Assembly (NCBI RefSeq): GCF_003416895.1
Contig: NZ_QVIO01000002.1
Span: 310,001 to 374,000 of the forward strand
Source of the DNA: Duganella sp. BJB476
GTDB lineage: Bacteria; Pseudomonadota; Gammaproteobacteria; Burkholderiales; Burkholderiaceae_D
Direction of reading: 5' to 3'
Length of the DNA stretch: 64,000 nt
Made by a program: the position numbers and the translations under genes. Below are positions 17,153-26,009 of this stretch, piece by piece. Under the pieces are notes generated by a model that saw only the letters and a list, made by a program, of their open reading frames with translations, was not told where the DNA came from and did no database searches. Positions within the stretch are counted from its first letter, which is position 1, and each line of letters opens with the position of its first letter.

Positions 17153-17781
17153 TCCGCCTTGGGATAGTCTGGCCGCCGCATGCGGAACAGGCTATCCCGC
17201 TTGATCTCGAAATAATCGGCCGGGCCGCCGCCACGCAAGATGGTCTGCGAGCCCGCCGTGTCGTACACGCCGTCGCGCAGCGAGCTCTGCGCGATGTGCA
17301 CGCCCACCACTTCCCCCATGATCAGCCAGCCGTCGGTCGGCGCGCCGGACGCGTCTTGCAGGCGGATGATCTGCGTGCATTTGCATTCGAAGGCCACCGG
17401 ACTTTCCGCCACGCGCGGCACGCCGACGATGGTCGAAGGCGCCGGCGTCAGGCCGGCCAGCGCGAACTCGTCCACTTCCGGCGGCGCCGGCGCGCAACTG
17501 GCGTTCATCGCCTCGGCCAATGGCCGCGTTGCCAGGTTCCACACGAATTCACCGGTCTGCTCGATGTTGCGCAGCGTGTCCTTGCGGCCCTGGCTGGAAA
17601 AACCGATCAGCGGCGGCGTGTAGTTAAAAGCGTTAAAGAAACTGTAGGGCGCCAGATTCAGCGTACCGTCGGCGCCGCGCGAGGAGATCCAGCCGATCGG
17701 GCGCGGTCCGACGATGGCGTTGAAGGGGTCATGCGGCAGGCCGTGGCCCAGCGCAGGCTGATAGAAATAGCGGTCTTCCAT
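17146..17781 (-). CDS. Flavin reductase (FMN-binding split barrel) family protein
   Basis: 211 residues from ATG 17781, chosen because GGAG lies 6 bases upstream; the 17826 start is less supported. The segments FNAIVGPRPIGWISS, NLAPYSFFNAFNYTPPLIGFS and GEFVWNLATRPLAEAMN are the family's FMN-binding and dimer-contact signatures. Members reduce flavin with NAD(P)H or act as FMN-dependent oxidoreductases. The next gene is divergent and its start is 86 bases away. The substrate is unknown. Confidence 0.85.
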   Translation of the reverse strand: MEDRYFYQPALGHGLPHDPFNAIVGPRPIGWISSRGADGTLNLAPYSFFNAFNYTPPLIGFSSQGRKDTLRNIEQTGEFVWNLATRPLAEAMNASCAPAPPEVDEFALAGLTPAPSTIVGVPRVAESPVAFECKCTQIIRLQDASGAPTDGWLIMGEVVGVHIAQSSLRDGVYDTAGSQTILRGGGPADYFEIKRDSLFRMRRPDYPKADQ

Positions 17782-17867
17782 GGTGGCTCCAAATGACGCG
17801 CGCGCGCCGATGGAACATTTTCGCATACGGTCACGGCCCCTGCCCGGGCTACCGGTATGATAGCCGT

Positions 17868-18596
17868 ATGAGATTGATGACTTTATTTTTCACCGTCCTG
17901 ATGCTGATGGCGCCAGCCCGCGCCGGGGAGTTGGTCTACGTGGTATCCATGGGCAGCGCGATGCCGATGACGGATTTCCGCAATGGCGTGCTGGTGGGCG
18001 GCTTGCTCAAGGAGTTCGGCGATGCGCTGGCGCGCGAGCTGCGCCTGACCCCGCGCTACCTGACCGTGCCGCGCAAACGGGTGGAGGCGCCGCTGGCCGG
18101 CGGCCAGGCCGACATCCTGTGCGACCTGCGGCCTGAATGGCTGGATGGCAAAGACTGGTTGTGGTCGGAGGCGATTTTCACCAACAACGAAATCGTCACC
18201 ACCCGTATCGATACGGCGGCCGTGCGCCGCGTTGGCGAGTTGCGCCGGCAGCGCATCGGCACCATCCTCGGCTACCGCTACGCCCACCTGGAACAGCCGC
18301 TGGGCGAGGAATTCATCCGCGACGACGCCGCCAGCGACGACCTCAACCTGTCCAAGCTGTTGCGCAAGCGCTTTGTCTATATGCTGACCAATTCCCTGTA
18401 TTTCGATTACCAGCGCAAGGTGCACCCGGAGCGGGCCCTGCTCAATCCGGTGGCGTTCAAGGTGTCGTCCTTTGATACCTACTGCGCCCTGCCGCAGCGG
18501 GGCAAGCTGAACTTGCCGGCGCTGGACAAGGCGATCCAGGCGTTGAAACGGCGCGGCGAGATCCAGGCCATGCTCGCGCGCTTTCGCCCAGGTTAA
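17868..18596 (+). CDS. Periplasmic solute-binding-type protein (SBP_bac_3-like)
   Basis: 242 residues from ATG 17868. A signal peptide (LMTLFFTVLMLMAPARA) precedes a type-2 periplasmic-binding fold: MPMTDFRNGVLVGGLLKEFGDALARELRL, RKRVEAPLAGGQADILCDL, IGTILGYRYAHLE. Two short lobes are visible and the protein is near the usual length. No transporter permease is adjacent. In Oxalobacteraceae such orphan amino-acid-binding-like proteins are frequent and may be sensors or scavengers. The ligand is unknown. Confidence 0.75.
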   Translation: MRLMTLFFTVLMLMAPARAGELVYVVSMGSAMPMTDFRNGVLVGGLLKEFGDALARELRLTPRYLTVPRKRVEAPLAGGQADILCDLRPEWLDGKDWLWSEAIFTNNEIVTTRIDTAAVRRVGELRRQRIGTILGYRYAHLEQPLGEEFIRDDAASDDLNLSKLLRKRFVYMLTNSLYFDYQRKVHPERALLNPVAFKVSSFDTYCALPQRGKLNLPALDKAIQALKRRGEIQAMLARFRPG

Positions 18597-18644
18597 GCAA
18601 CAATTTATACAAATCTTTGCTTGTATTCCTATTGTGCGCGCCCT

Positions 18645-18677
18645 AGGCTAAGTGTTTCCCTTAGCCTGAAGCACTTA
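18645..18677 (+). promoter_or_regulatory. Alternative hairpins overlapping the GNAT gene start
   Basis: AGGCTAAG (18645-18652) pairs with CTTAGCCT (18660-18667) across a 7-base loop. The competing pair TAAGTG (18649-18654) with CACTTA (18672-18677) shares its left arm and reaches the first base of the ATG. The two are mutually exclusive, so they could control ribosome access. This is seen by eye only. Confidence 0.35.
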
Positions 18678-19111
18678 TGCCCCTGGAATTACAATTCGTC
18701 CCGCTCAAGTCAGCGATCTCGGCCAAAGTGCTGCACGACTACCGCCAGGATGCCAACTGGCCGAACCCCGAATTGCCGCCTAACCCACGCGGCAGGATCG
18801 TCTGGGTCAGCGTGGAAACCAAGGGCAAGCAAATCGCCATCGCCCGGCTGGAGCTGGCGCCGCCTGAATTTTGCGCCGTCAGCGAGCTCATAGTCCGCAG
18901 CAAATACCGGTCGCAGGGTGTGGGCCGCTGGTTCATGCATCGCATCGAACAATATTGCAACAGCTTCGGCGTACGCCGCCTGATGCTGGAGCCGGCCAAC
19001 GGCAGCGAAAAATTCTACGAGTCCTTGTCCTTTCACAACGATCCTTACATACCGACGTTGCTGAGAAAAGACATCAATCCGCTGCTACCGAAAGTGTTTG
19101 TGGCGCCTTAG
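18677..19111 (+). CDS. GNAT-family N-acetyltransferase
   Basis: 144 residues. The acetyl-CoA-binding motif A is SELIVRSKYRSQGVGRWFMH (R-x-x-G-x-G form), preceded by the beta-strand AIARLELAPPEF. The later RLMLEPANGSEKFYESLSFH segment is motif B. The domain spans nearly the whole protein, as usual for the family. The acceptor cannot be predicted. The gene ends four bases into the convergent rlpA-like gene. Confidence 0.85.
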   Translation: MPLELQFVPLKSAISAKVLHDYRQDANWPNPELPPNPRGRIVWVSVETKGKQIAIARLELAPPEFCAVSELIVRSKYRSQGVGRWFMHRIEQYCNSFGVRRLMLEPANGSEKFYESLSFHNDPYIPTLLRKDINPLLPKVFVAP

Positions 19112-19599
19112 TGCGATTTCTCGGGCGGGACCGATGCGGCCTCGGTCTTGGGCGGCAGCTTGAGCGGTGTGACAGCCACCGGCGCCACGCCTTCCTCCTT
19201 CATGTCCAGCTTGTCGGCGGTCTTGGGGGTGACGTCGATGATGCGGCCGTCCACATACGGGCCGCGGTCCTTGACCACCACCACCTCGCTCTTGTTGTTG
19301 TCCAGGTTGGTGACTTTGGCGACCGTGCCCACCGGCAGCGTCTTGCTGGCGGCGGCATTGCTGTCGGGTTTCATGGGTTCGCCGTTCGCCATTTTCTTGC
19401 CATGGAAACGGCGGCCGTAGTAGGAGGCCTTGCCCTTGCGGGTCTTGCCGGAGCGGTCGAGATGATGGCCGGATGGCGCGGCTTTCGCCGCCTTTTCCTT
19501 CTCCACATGAGCCTGCTTTGCGGGCGGCGCGGCCTGCACATTTGCGGCCAGCAGCAGCCACAACACCGATACCGGCAGCAATTTGCGCAGCGTCTTCAT
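19108..19599 (-). CDS. RlpA-like septal-ring DPBB protein
   Basis: 163 residues from ATG 19599 (MKTLRKLLPVSVLWLLLAANVQA is a signal peptide; the 19629 start only lengthens it). A Lys/Ala-rich linker leads to the double-psi beta-barrel: GKASYYGRRFHGKKMANGE, KTLPVGTVAKVTNLDN, VKDRGPYVDGRIIDV with the catalytic-type Asp. RlpA proteins cleave or bind denuded peptidoglycan at the septum. There is no SPOR domain and no lipobox, so this is a short periplasmic form. Confidence 0.88.
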   Translation of the reverse strand: MKTLRKLLPVSVLWLLLAANVQAAPPAKQAHVEKEKAAKAAPSGHHLDRSGKTRKGKASYYGRRFHGKKMANGEPMKPDSNAAASKTLPVGTVAKVTNLDNNKSEVVVVKDRGPYVDGRIIDVTPKTADKLDMKEEGVAPVAVTPLKLPPKTEAASVPPEKSH

Positions 19600-19654
19600 A
19601 GGCCGCATTGTAGGCCGTTTGGGCGGCACGCCACGCCCGATAGATCATACTAAT

Positions 19655-19664
19655 CAAGCGCTTG
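19655..19664. promoter_or_regulatory. Short palindrome upstream of the aldehyde dehydrogenase
   Basis: CAAGCGCTTG is a perfect 10-base palindrome, 60 bases before the start codon and next to a TATAAA-like element. Its shape suits a TetR-type operator, but no regulator gene is adjacent. Weak evidence. Confidence 0.3.
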
Positions 19665-19724
19665 CTTGCTATAAAAATTGCAGCAATAATGGTCCTCCAA
19701 CATATAAGAACAGGGACAGCGGCG

Positions 19725-21158
19725 ATGAATGAAGCGGACGTGCAGCAGGTCAGCAAGGCATTCGAGGCCCAGCAGGCCACCGCGCTGCGCTGGCGGGAAT
19801 CGAGCGCGGCCGAGCGCATCGCCCGCGTCAAGCGCCTGCGCGACGCGCTGATGGCGCAGCGCGAGGCGTTCTACGAAGCCTTCCAGCGCGACTACCGCAA
19901 GTCCCCGGCCGAGGTGGAAGCGTCCGAATTCCTGCCGGTGATGGAGGAAATCCGCCAGGTGCTGGGCGCCCTCAAGCGCTGGATGAAGCCGCGCCGCCAC
20001 TGGCCCACCACCACCATGCTGGGCACCTACGCTTCGGTGCAATACCAGCCGCGCGGACGGGTGCTGATCATCGCGCCGTGGAACTATCCGCTCAGTTTGT
20101 GTTTCGGCCCGCTGGTGTCGGCGCTGGCCGCCGGCAACACGGCGATCATCAAGCCGTCCGAGATGACGCCGGCCGTGTCCGCCCTGATGGCGCGCATCGT
20201 CGCCGAGGTGTTCAAGGCCGACGAGGTGGCGCTGTTTGAAGGCAGCCAGCCGACTTCGCACGCCCTGCTCCAGCTGCCCTTCGATCACATCTTCTTCACC
20301 GGTTCGCCGTCGGTGGGCAAGCTGGTGATGGCCGCGGCCGCCCGGCACCTGGCCAGCGTGACGCTGGAACTGGGCGGCAAATCGCCCACCATCGTCGACG
20401 AAACCGCCAACCTGAAGCTGGCGGCGGAAACGCTGATGTGGGGGAAGTTCCTCAACAACGGCCAGACCTGCGTGGCGCCCGATCATGTGTACGTGCACGC
20501 CAGCGTGAAGGCCCAGTTTGTCGCCGCCTGCCGCCAGGTGCTGCAACAACGATACGGCGCCGACGCGGCGGCGCAAAAGCGCAGCCCCGACCTGACGCGC
20601 GTGGTCAACCAACGCCACACGCAACGGCTGGCCGGACTGCTGTCGGACGCGGTGCAACGCGGCGCCGTGGTGCACACCGGCGGCGAAGTCGACGAGGCGC
20701 AATGCTATGTCGCGCCGACGCTGATCGAGCAGATTCCGGCCGGCGCGGCTATCCTGTCGGAGGAAATCTTCGGCCCGCTGCTGCCCATCATCGAATACCG
20801 CGAGCTGGACCAGGTGATCGCCGCCATCAACGCCGCGCCCAAGCCGCTGGCCTTGTATGTGTGGAGCACGCGCCAGGCCAATATCGACAAGATGCTGAAG
20901 CAAACCAGCTCGGGCGGGGCCTGCGTCAATCACTGCGTCGCGCATTTTGCGCATGGCAATCTGCCTTTTGGCGGCGTCAACAATTCCGGCATGGGCAGCG
21001 CGCACGGCGAGTATGGCTTCAAGACTTTTTCGCACGAACGCGCGGTGCTGCGCGCATCGCCGCTGATGCTCATCAAACTGTTCTTCCCGCCCTACACGCA
21101 AGGCCGCTTGCGCCTGATACGGCTGGTGGTCGACTCGCTGAAGCTGCCGATGCTGTGA
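19725..21158 (+). CDS. Aldehyde dehydrogenase, coniferyl-aldehyde-dehydrogenase type
   Basis: 477 residues from ATG 19725. The ALDH hallmarks are present: IIAPWNYPLSLCFGPLVSAL with the Rossmann Asn, FFTGSPSVGK, the glutamate motif TLELGGKSP, and the catalytic cysteine in NNGQTCVAPD near residue 248. The C-terminal half (LPFGGVNNSGMGSAHGEYGF) matches the class 3 / CalB-like clade, which lacks the long N-terminus and often works on aromatic or medium-chain aldehydes. It probably oxidises an aldehyde to the acid with NAD(P). The gene's own stop overlaps the start of a DnaA-box-bearing repeat. Confidence 0.9.
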   Translation: MNEADVQQVSKAFEAQQATALRWRESSAAERIARVKRLRDALMAQREAFYEAFQRDYRKSPAEVEASEFLPVMEEIRQVLGALKRWMKPRRHWPTTTMLGTYASVQYQPRGRVLIIAPWNYPLSLCFGPLVSALAAGNTAIIKPSEMTPAVSALMARIVAEVFKADEVALFEGSQPTSHALLQLPFDHIFFTGSPSVGKLVMAAAARHLASVTLELGGKSPTIVDETANLKLAAETLMWGKFLNNGQTCVAPDHVYVHASVKAQFVAACRQVLQQRYGADAAAQKRSPDLTRVVNQRHTQRLAGLLSDAVQRGAVVHTGGEVDEAQCYVAPTLIEQIPAGAAILSEEIFGPLLPIIEYRELDQVIAAINAAPKPLALYVWSTRQANIDKMLKQTSSGGACVNHCVAHFAHGNLPFGGVNNSGMGSAHGEYGFKTFSHERAVLRASPLMLIKLFFPPYTQGRLRLIRLVVDSLKLPML

Positions 21159-21283
21159 ACGCCGGGTTGTTAACAAATTCTGTGGATAAGGCTGTTAACA
21201 AGCGTCAATCCAGGTAGCCAAGTGACTGTTTAGAAAGGGAAAACTTTCGCTGCGCAAAATTGTCGCAGCCAAAGTTATCCACT
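21156..21283 (+). repeat. Intergenic repeat, copy 1, with DnaA-box-like ends
   Basis: About 128 bases starting at the ALDH stop codon. It begins with a 29-base stretch identical to copy 2, containing GTTAACAA and a perfect TGTGGATAA DnaA box at 21181-21189; a second TGTTAACAAGC follows. Near the far end are a GCTGCG/CGCAGC hairpin (21249-21269) and TTATCCACT at 21275-21283, an inverted near-DnaA box. The same element recurs at 25475-25604 in the same orientation. Confidence 0.75.
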
Positions 21284-21327
21284 GGCATTACACTGGGCGG
21301 GTTTGACTTCTCATACACAAGGAATTC

Positions 21328-23265
21328 ATGAAACCGCGTCTTACTGCCCTTGCCCTCGCCCTGATACTGGGCGGCCTTTCCTGCCATGCCGGCGCCGCCG
21401 ATGCGAGCGCCGCGCCGAAATACAGCCTGCGCGAACACTACACCAAGTACGAATTCCGCATCCCGATGCGCGATGGCGTGCGCCTGTTCACCGCCGTCTA
21501 CGTGCCCAAGGATACCGGCAAGAGCTATCCCTTCCTGGTTCAGCGCACGCCGTACAGCGCAGGCGTGCAGTCGGGCGGCGAGCTACACTACGGCGTGGAC
21601 TACTACCCTGAACACATAGGCCCTTCGCAGGACTTCGAGGACAGCGGCTACATCTTCGTCAAGCAGGACGTGCGCGGCCGCTACATGTCCGAGGGCAAGT
21701 GGATCGAGATGACGCCGCACGTCAATCCCAACCGCGCCAAAGGCCAGGGCAACGAGAGCGAGGACATGCACGACACCGTCGAGTGGCTGCTGAAAAACGT
21801 CGCCAACAACAACGGCAAGGTCGGCATCCTGGGCACCTCCTACCCGGGCTTCTACACCTCGGCCAGCATCATCGATTCGCATCCGGCGATCAAGGCGGCG
21901 TCACCCCAGGCGCCGGTGACCGACCTGTACATGAACGACGATTCCTATCACGGCGGCGCCTTCATGCTGGCGGCCAATTTCGATTTCTACTCGGCCTTCG
22001 TGGAAGCGGAAAACCCGACCCCGCTGCCGAAGACCTGGGATCATTTCGACTACGGTACCGCCGACGGCTACGAGTTCTTCCTGTCGCACCTGACGCTGTC
22101 CAACATCACCGGCACGATGACGCCGAAGCAGCGCGCCCTGCTGTTGCCGACCATCGAACACTCAAGCTACGACGAATTCTGGAAAACCCGCAACATCGCG
22201 CCGCACCTGAAGAACATCAAGGCCGCCGTGCTGACCGTGGGCGGCTGGTACGACGCCGAAGACCTGCAAGGCCCGCTGACCACCTACAGCAGCATCAAAC
22301 GCAACAATCCCGGCATCTACAACGGCCTGGTGATGGGCCCGTGGTCGCACGGCGCCTGGGGCCGCGCCGACGGCAAAAACCTCGGCTACATCAAGTTCGA
22401 TGCCAAGACTGGCGAGCAATTCCGCAACAACATCCTGTATCCGTTCTTCGAACAGCACCTGAAAGGCGTAGCCAACAAGAACGTGTCGGAGGTCTATGCG
22501 TTCGAGACGGGCAGCAATGTGTGGCGTAATTATGCCGCCTGGCCACCCAAGCAGGCCCAGCCGCGCACGCTGTTCCTCGGGCCGAACGGCACGCTGAACT
22601 GGAAGCAGCCGGCCGCGGGCGAGGCCTACGACGAATATGTGGCCGATCCGCGCAAGCCGGTGCCCTTCACGGCCTATCCTGCGCTGGGTGCACCGAAGGA
22701 ATACATGGTCGGCGACCAGCGTTTCGCCTCGAGCCGGCCGGACGTGCTGACCTACCGCAGCGAAGTATTGGAAGAGGACGTCACGCTGGCCGGCCCGGTC
22801 AAGCCCAAGCTGTTCGTTTCCACCACCGGCACCGATGCCGACTGGGTGGTCAAGCTGATCGACGTCTATCCGACCGCCTACCCAGGCGCGGGCGAGGACG
22901 ACGAGCGCGGTCCGGACGTGCCGAAACCGACGTTGACGATGGCCGGCTATCAGCAACTGGTGCGCGGCGATCCGCTGCGCGGCAAGTTCCGCAACAGCTT
23001 CGAAAAACCGGAGCCGTTCACGCCGGGCAAGGTGGAAGCGGTCAACTACGCCATGAGCGACGTCAACCACACCTTCCGGCGCGGCCACCGCATCATGGTG
23101 CAGATCCAGAGCTCCTGGTTCCCGCTGGTGGACTTGAATCCGCAGACCTTCGTGGATATTCCGAAGGCCAAGCCGGAGGACTTCCAGAAGGCGACGCAAC
23201 GCGTGTACCACGCGCCGGCAATGTATTCCGGCATCGAGGTGCTGGTGTTGCCCGGCTTGCGCTGA
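21328..23265 (+). CDS. CocE/NonD-family exported hydrolase
   Basis: 645 residues with a signal peptide (RLTALALALILGGLSCHAGA). The alpha/beta-hydrolase core shows IPMRDGVRLFTAVYVPKD, the QDVRGRYMSEGKW segment and the nucleophile region GILGTSYPGFYTS. The conserved GGWYDAED segment holds the catalytic Asp. The C-terminal jelly-roll (VTLAGPVKPKLFVSTTGTDADWVVKLIDV, FRRGHRIMVQIQSSWFP) is the X-Pro dipeptidyl-peptidase C domain. Relatives are cocaine esterase, glutaryl-7-ACA acylase and Xaa-Pro dipeptidases, so the substrate is an ester or an amino-acid amide. It is monocistronic: the repeat precedes it and a Fur-box promoter follows. Confidence 0.88.
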   Translation: MKPRLTALALALILGGLSCHAGAADASAAPKYSLREHYTKYEFRIPMRDGVRLFTAVYVPKDTGKSYPFLVQRTPYSAGVQSGGELHYGVDYYPEHIGPSQDFEDSGYIFVKQDVRGRYMSEGKWIEMTPHVNPNRAKGQGNESEDMHDTVEWLLKNVANNNGKVGILGTSYPGFYTSASIIDSHPAIKAASPQAPVTDLYMNDDSYHGGAFMLAANFDFYSAFVEAENPTPLPKTWDHFDYGTADGYEFFLSHLTLSNITGTMTPKQRALLLPTIEHSSYDEFWKTRNIAPHLKNIKAAVLTVGGWYDAEDLQGPLTTYSSIKRNNPGIYNGLVMGPWSHGAWGRADGKNLGYIKFDAKTGEQFRNNILYPFFEQHLKGVANKNVSEVYAFETGSNVWRNYAAWPPKQAQPRTLFLGPNGTLNWKQPAAGEAYDEYVADPRKPVPFTAYPALGAPKEYMVGDQRFASSRPDVLTYRSEVLEEDVTLAGPVKPKLFVSTTGTDADWVVKLIDVYPTAYPGAGEDDERGPDVPKPTLTMAGYQQLVRGDPLRGKFRNSFEKPEPFTPGKVEAVNYAMSDVNHTFRRGHRIMVQIQSSWFPLVDLNPQTFVDIPKAKPEDFQKATQRVYHAPAMYSGIEVLVLPGLR

Positions 23266-23292
23266 TCATTGCTTTGGGGGCATAATTCAGTT

Positions 23293-23311
23293 GATAACGA
23301 TTCTCATCTAG
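23293..23311. promoter_or_regulatory. Candidate Fur box
   Basis: GATAACGATTCTCATCTAG matches the classical 19-base Fur consensus at most positions, in particular GATAA-GAT-TCAT. It lies 56 bases upstream of the siderophore receptor start, where iron repression would be expected. Confidence 0.7.
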
Positions 23312-23366
23312 CCAGCAAAACTCTCGTCCGACGAAGTAGCCAGCCGCACACTACTTCAAGGACCCC

Positions 23367-25469
23367 ATGGCACTGAACAAGAAACCGCTGGCCTTAATGC
23401 TGGCCAGCCTCACCCTCACCAACGCCGCGTTGGCGCAAACCGGCGCGGCGCCGGAGCAGACGATGGCCGTGGTCACCGTCACCGGCGAAGCCGATGCCGG
23501 CTACCGCCCTACCACTTCCACCAGCGCCACCAAGATCGAGGCGCCGCTGCGCGATATTCCGCAAACCGTCAACGTCGTGCCGCAGGCATTGCTGCGCGAC
23601 CAGGGAGCGCGATCGCTGCAGGATGCGCTGAAAGCCGTGCCCGGCATCGGCATGTCGACCGGCGACGGCCAGCGCGACCAGGTGACGATACGTGGCTTTA
23701 GCGCCATCAGCGACCAGTTTGTCGACGGGATGCGCGACGATGCGCTGTATTTCCGCGACCTGTCGAATGTCGAGCAAGTCGAGGTGATCAAGGGCCCCGC
23801 TTCGGTGTTGTATGGCCGCGGCTCGTCCGGCGGCATGATCAACCGCATCACCAAAAAACCTGGCATGGAGCGCAGCGAAGTGAGCCTGCAAGCCGGCAGC
23901 TGGGGACAGAAACGCGGCGAATTCGACCTGGCGCGCAATCTGTCCGAGCATGGTGTCGCTTTCCGCGTCACCGGCGCGATGGAAGACGCCGACAGCTACC
24001 GCAACCAGCAATTCCTCAAGCGCGAGGCCGTGGCGCCGTCGCTGCAATTCAAGCTCGGCGCGGACACCCTGTTGCTGCTGCAAGCGGAATACCTGCACGA
24101 CAAACGCCTGACCGACTTCGGCATCCCGTCCTACCAGGGGCGCACGGTCGACGTACCGCCGAGTACCTACTACGGCGCCGCCAACGCCAGGGATTTCGAC
24201 TATAGCGAATCGCGCGTGCACGCCTTCGGCTTTACGCTGGATCACCGCTTCAACCAGGCGTTCTCGATCCGCAATGCCTTCCGCCACTACAACTACACGC
24301 TGGACCGCAACAATACGCTGATCGGCTCCGTCAATGAGGTGGCGAAAACCGCCTCGCTAACGCGCGGCAACGTGGCGCGCGATGAAAACGGCTACACCAA
24401 CCAGACCGAGCTGACGCAACATGCGGAACTGGCCGGCATGCAGCACCAGGTGCTGTATGGCGTGGAATTCGGCAGACAGAACAAGGACCAGTTGGTGCGT
24501 TCGCAGGCCAACGTGGCTACCGTGTCATTGTTCAACCCGATCAACCCTGTTGTGCCATTTACGGCCGGCGGTGCGCCTACGGCGAACAATCTGGGCATTT
24601 TCAAGGTCGCCAGCGCCTACGTCCAGGACCTGGTGACGATGTCGCCACAATGGAAGGCCCTGGCCGGCATCCGCTACGACAAATTTGAACAGGAAACCGT
24701 CGAGCGTCGCGTTGGCGTCGCCAGCGTGGCCCGCACCGACCGCAACTGGAGCCCACGCGCCGGCCTGGTGTACCAGCCTGACCCGGCGCAGTCGTACTAC
24801 GCTTCGTTCAGCCGGTCTTTCCAACCATCCGGCGAAGGCTTCGCCCTGGCGGTCAATAACGCCGATATCGCGCCGGAAGTCACCAAGAACAAGGAAGTCG
24901 GCGCCAAGTACGACCTGTTCGGCGGCCGCGCCTCGGCCGGGGTGTCGCTGTTCCAATTGACGCGCACCAATATGAAATCGAGCGACCCTGTCACCAACAG
25001 GCTGATTCCATTGGGCACACAGCGTAGCAACGGCCTGGAACTGACGTTCAGCGGCGATCTGGGCGATGGCTGGCAGGCTTGGTCGGGCTATTCCTACCTG
25101 GACGCGTCGATGCTGACGTCGATTGCCAAGGACGATGGCCAACCGGTACAGGGCAAGCACCCCACGCTGACGCCTAAACATAGCATCAATCTGTGGGTCA
25201 GCAAGGCGCTGGCGGGCCACTTTGGCGTCGGCGGCGGCCTGAACTATGTCGGCGACCGTTTTGCCAATCCGGGCAACACCGTCACCCTGCCAAGCTTCGT
25301 GACGGCGGACGCCATGGCCTACTATCGCTACCGCAACATCGATCTGACGCTGAACGTGATGAATCTGCTGGATAAGGCCTACATCGTGGCCGGTCACGGC
25401 AGCAGCAAAAACCTGAGCCTGCCCGGCGCGCCGCGCTCGGCGCAATTAACGGCCCGTTACCGTTTCTAA
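23367..25469 (+). CDS. TonB-dependent siderophore receptor
   Basis: 700 residues. The signal peptide LMLASLTLTNAALA is followed by a plug domain (IPQTVNVVPQALLRDQGARSLQDA, DQVTIRGFSAISDQFVDGMRD, VIKGPASVLYGRGSSGG) and a 22-strand-type barrel ending in ARYRF. The plug is of the FhuE/Fiu/FpvA siderophore class, which imports ferric catecholates or hydroxamates. A Fur-box-like element upstream supports iron control. No siderophore biosynthesis, ABC importer or exbB/tonB gene is adjacent, suggesting xenosiderophore scavenging. The exact ligand is unknown. Confidence 0.9.
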   Translation: MALNKKPLALMLASLTLTNAALAQTGAAPEQTMAVVTVTGEADAGYRPTTSTSATKIEAPLRDIPQTVNVVPQALLRDQGARSLQDALKAVPGIGMSTGDGQRDQVTIRGFSAISDQFVDGMRDDALYFRDLSNVEQVEVIKGPASVLYGRGSSGGMINRITKKPGMERSEVSLQAGSWGQKRGEFDLARNLSEHGVAFRVTGAMEDADSYRNQQFLKREAVAPSLQFKLGADTLLLLQAEYLHDKRLTDFGIPSYQGRTVDVPPSTYYGAANARDFDYSESRVHAFGFTLDHRFNQAFSIRNAFRHYNYTLDRNNTLIGSVNEVAKTASLTRGNVARDENGYTNQTELTQHAELAGMQHQVLYGVEFGRQNKDQLVRSQANVATVSLFNPINPVVPFTAGGAPTANNLGIFKVASAYVQDLVTMSPQWKALAGIRYDKFEQETVERRVGVASVARTDRNWSPRAGLVYQPDPAQSYYASFSRSFQPSGEGFALAVNNADIAPEVTKNKEVGAKYDLFGGRASAGVSLFQLTRTNMKSSDPVTNRLIPLGTQRSNGLELTFSGDLGDGWQAWSGYSYLDASMLTSIAKDDGQPVQGKHPTLTPKHSINLWVSKALAGHFGVGGGLNYVGDRFANPGNTVTLPSFVTADAMAYYRYRNIDLTLNVMNLLDKAYIVAGHGSSKNLSLPGAPRSAQLTARYRF

Positions 25470-25474
25470 ACCCT

Positions 25475-25604
25475 TGAACGTCCGGGTTGTTAACAAATTC
25501 TGTGGATAAGCTTGTTAACAAGCCGGACCGGGCAACGCTAAGCTACTGTTTCAAAAGCAAAATAATCGATTGCGCATTTTTTTCGCAGCCGCAACTTATC
25601 CACC
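25475..25604 (+). repeat. Intergenic repeat, copy 2, with DnaA-box-like ends
   Basis: Same layout as copy 1: TGAACG then the shared 29-base block with TGTGGATAA at 25501-25509, TGTTAACAAGC, a TGCG/CGCA hairpin (25571-25587) and TTATCCACC at 25596-25604. The last bases include the stop codon of the convergent YedE-like gene. It lies 5 bases after the siderophore receptor stop. Confidence 0.75.
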
Positions 25605-26009
25605 GCGCCGGCGCTCGACGAACTCGAATATTCCCATCCCGGCCAGCATCGCCAGAACGAAAATTATCGCCTTCGGCAAGCCCATGCCCAGCCCCACCAG
25701 CGCCGGTCCAGGGCAAAAACCTGCGATTCCCCAGCCTGCACCAAATAATATCGAACCGAATACCAGACGGCGGTCGATTTTGGTAGCAGCCGGCAGTTTT
25801 ATGTCAGCACCCAACAATGTGGCTTTACGGCGACCGATATAAGAAAAGGCAAAAAATCCCACCGCTATCGCGCCGCACATAACGAATATCAGCGATGGAT
25901 CCCATTTTCCCGCCAGATCCAGAAAACCCAGCACCTTAGCCGGATTGGCCATCCCGGAAACAATGAGTCCCAAACCGAATAGCAATCCGCATAGAAAAGA
26001 GATAATCAT
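25596..26009 (-). CDS. YeeE/YedE-family (DUF6691) transporter half, PmpB-like
   Basis: 137 residues from ATG 26009, which overlaps the previous stop as ATGA. Four hydrophobic segments ([79 protein letters not shown]). The conserved [14 protein letters not shown] with its cysteine marks the family that moves thiosulfate or sulfane-sulfur compounds. It pairs with the gene just upstream to give the two halves of a TsuA-like channel. The longer reading to 26276 is a frame shadow of the partner. Sulfur substrate is by family analogy. Confidence 0.85.
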   Translation of the reverse strand: MIISFLCGLLFGLGLIVSGMANPAKVLGFLDLAGKWDPSLIFVMCGAIAVGFFAFSYIGRRKATLLGADIKLPAATKIDRRLVFGSILFGAGWGIAGFCPGPALVGLGMGLPKAIIFVLAMLAGMGIFEFVERRRGG

